Shown here one piece after another: positions 62,854 through 64,000 of a stretch of 64,000 nucleotides of DNA. A model generated the notes under the pieces. The model did no database searches and had not been told where the DNA came from. It saw only the letters and a list, made by a program, of their open reading frames with translations. Position 1 is the stretch's first letter. Each line of letters opens with the position of its first letter. The DNA is taken from the NCBI RefSeq assembly GCF_900141755.1, contig NZ_LT670844.1:868001-932000 (forward strand). The letters are read 5' to 3'. A program made the translations under genes and the position numbers. This DNA is from Bradyrhizobium lablabi (GTDB taxonomy: Bacteria > Pseudomonadota > Alphaproteobacteria > Rhizobiales > Xanthobacteraceae).

Positions 62854-63110
62854 CGCTTTCCAACTCCCGCGAAAACCGATTGCGCGATCTGTTTCCCGAG
62901 CTGCGCCGGAGCGACGCCGCGCGGTGCATGCACACTCGGCGCGCTTACACTCGGCAGCACGGCGCCTGCGGCAAGCTCGTGGCTGATACCCCCCTCGGAG
63001 AGCAGCCGGCCAAGTTCGGCCTCGATCGCCGCCTTGACCCGCGGCCCCTGCGCGCTCGTTACCGGCAAGCCGTCGAGAACCAGTCGTTCGATATGCAGGC
63101 GGATGTTCAT
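62850..63110 (-). CDS. Small eCIS-associated protein of unknown function
   Basis: This is an 86-residue soluble protein with IRLHIERLVLDGLPVT at the start, KAAIEAELGRLL, a Pro/Val/Ala-rich linker, and an amphipathic C-terminal helix (LGKQIAQSVFAGVG). Small proteins beginning with an LHIERLVLDG-like strand recur between the ATPase and core genes of such clusters, as far as I recall. It is ATGA-coupled on both sides (63107-63110 with the ATPase, 62850-62853 with the DUF4157 gene). It could be an adaptor or chaperone for cargo, by position only. Confidence 0.75.
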   Translation of the reverse strand: MNIRLHIERLVLDGLPVTSAQGPRVKAAIEAELGRLLSEGGISHELAAGAVLPSVSAPSVHAPRGVAPAQLGKQIAQSVFAGVGKR

Positions 63111-64000
63111 GCCACCACTCCGGTTTGTTCCAGCCAGTGGAAGTCGGTCTCGTTGACCGGACGATCGAGTTTCACGAACTCGGCCTTCGCCGCGGCAAGC
63201 GCGAATGACATGGTGACCACTGAGCCGGCGTCGGCGCTCAGGAAGGCCGCATTGAGGGCTGCGTTATGAATGCTGCCGCCAGTGAGGGTGAGCCGCGCCA
63301 GGCGATGATAGTCGAGCCCGCGAAGCGGGGTTTGCGCGGGAAACGCGAGCTGCCACATGCGGCGCCGCTCGGCGATGCCGGGAAACGGGAAGTTGACGAT
63401 GAAGCGCAGCCGGCGCGTGAATGCGACATCGAGCGAGCTGCGCAAATTGGTGGCGAGGATCGCGAGGCCCCGATAGGCCTCCATCCGCTGCAGCAAATAA
63501 TTGATCTCGATGTTGGCGCAGCGATCATGGCTGTCCTTGACATCGCTGCGCTTGCCGAACAGAGCATCCGCCTCGTCGAAGAACAGGATGGCGCCGCCGT
63601 CCTCGGCAGCATCGAACAGCCGGCGCAGGTTCTTCTCGGTCTCGCCGATATATTTCGAAACCACGGCGGAGAGATCGATGCGGTAAAGATTCAGCCGCAA
63701 CGCCTTGGCGATCACTTCCGCCGCCATGGTCTTGCCGGTGCCGCTCTCGCCGGAGAACAGCGCGCTGATGCCAAGCCCGCGATTGACCCTCTGGCCAAAC
63801 CCCCATTCGCCGTAGACCTTGCCGCGTTGCCTGACCTGCGCGGCTATCTGGCGGAGCTGGTCGGTCTGTTCGGCCGGCAGCACGATATCGTCGAACGACG
63901 CCTTCGGCTCGATGCGATGTGCCAGCGCGTCGAGCATCGGCCGCACCCGCGCGCTGCAGGAGTCCCACAATCGCGCAGCAAGCGGCGCTCCGGTCGTCTC
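63107..64000 (-). CDS. AAA+ ATPase of the contractile injection system (Afp15-like), N-terminus off window
   Basis: At least 297 residues of an AAA+ ATPase are visible. Walker A is FSGESGTGKTMAAEV, Walker B is AILFFDEADALFGKRS, sensor-1 is LAILATNLRSSLD, and the arginine-finger region is AFTRRLRFIVNFPFPG. The frame is open to the right edge of the window, so the N-terminal part lies beyond base 64,000. The D-type AAA+ proteins of eCIS (Afp15, Pvc15) are needed for assembly or loading of particles. It is the most upstream gene of the visible operon and is ATGA-coupled to the 86-aa gene. Confidence 0.9.
   Translation of the reverse strand, partial: ETTGAPLAARLWDSCSARVRPMLDALAHRIEPKASFDDIVLPAEQTDQLRQIAAQVRQRGKVYGEWGFGQRVNRGLGISALFSGESGTGKTMAAEVIAKALRLNLYRIDLSAVVSKYIGETEKNLRRLFDAAEDGGAILFFDEADALFGKRSDVKDSHDRCANIEINYLLQRMEAYRGLAILATNLRSSLDVAFTRRLRFIVNFPFPGIAERRRMWQLAFPAQTPLRGLDYHRLARLTLTGGSIHNAALNAAFLSADAGSVVTMSFALAAAKAEFVKLDRPVNETDFHWLEQTGVVA

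Noticed and set aside
47723..64000. Prophage or type VI secretion system
   Set aside because: No terminase, portal, capsid, lysis or integrase genes and no TssJLM/TssK genes; DUF4157, AAA+ ATPase and the very large baseplate proteins point to an eCIS.

Overview
The window looks like chromosome of a high-GC alphaproteobacterium of the Bradyrhizobium/Nitrobacteraceae type. The evidence is indirect: G+C-rich codon use, many CoA-transferase, MmgE/PrpD and Opp/Dpp-type transporter genes, and one copy of a palindromic intergenic element typical of Rhizobiales. No rRNA, tRNA, CRISPR array, insertion sequence or phage head/integrase gene was seen.

Bases 1-12,100 hold small catabolic modules. These are an unidentified protein cut by the left edge, a 4,5-dihydroxyphthalate decarboxylase-like protein, a 2-oxoglutarate/Fe(II) oxygenase, and a nucleoside 2-deoxyribosyltransferase-like protein. 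Two HxlR regulators follow, with an enoyl-CoA hydratase/CoA-transferase pair and a three-subunit molybdenum hydroxylase (small-large-medium order). Bases 12,580-18,650 form an unusual set on the minus strand: two MmgE/PrpD proteins and a fumarylacetoacetate-hydrolase-family protein, all with twin-arginine-type leaders, plus a secreted c-type cytochrome/beta-propeller protein. A LysR gene is divergent from them.

From about 41,670 down to 19,800 nearly every gene is on the minus strand in tightly spaced or ATGA-overlapping runs. One part is a hydantoinase, epimerase, SDR, flavoprotein and complete Opp-type ABC importer with fused ATPases. The other is a racemase, VOC protein, alcohol dehydrogenase, thioesterase, a second complete Opp-type importer, acyl-CoA ligase, SDR and AsnC regulator. 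Bases 41,750-47,714 deal with N-C-N compounds: hydantoin racemase-like, flavin reductase and N-carbamoyl-D-amino-acid hydrolase genes, then the uracil-catabolic URC set (GTP cyclohydrolase II-like, DUF1688, uracil phosphoribosyltransferase). The phosphoribosyltransferase has an altered PRPP loop.

The most striking part is 47,723 to the right edge: a single minus-strand operon for an extracellular contractile injection system (eCIS). In transcription order it encodes a AAA+ ATPase (cut by the edge), a small unknown protein, a DUF4157/eCIS-core protein with a long unassigned C-terminal region and low G+C (best cargo candidate), and a tube-initiator protein. It continues with LysM, gpD-like hub, gpV-like spike, PAAR-like tip, gp25, two giant baseplate proteins, a gpI-type tail protein with a beta-helix-like C-terminus, and a DUF6519 protein. 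The hub proteins that are fused in Afp/PVC particles (Afp7, Afp8) appear here as pairs of overlapping genes. Sheath and main tube genes must lie beyond base 64,000 if the system is complete.
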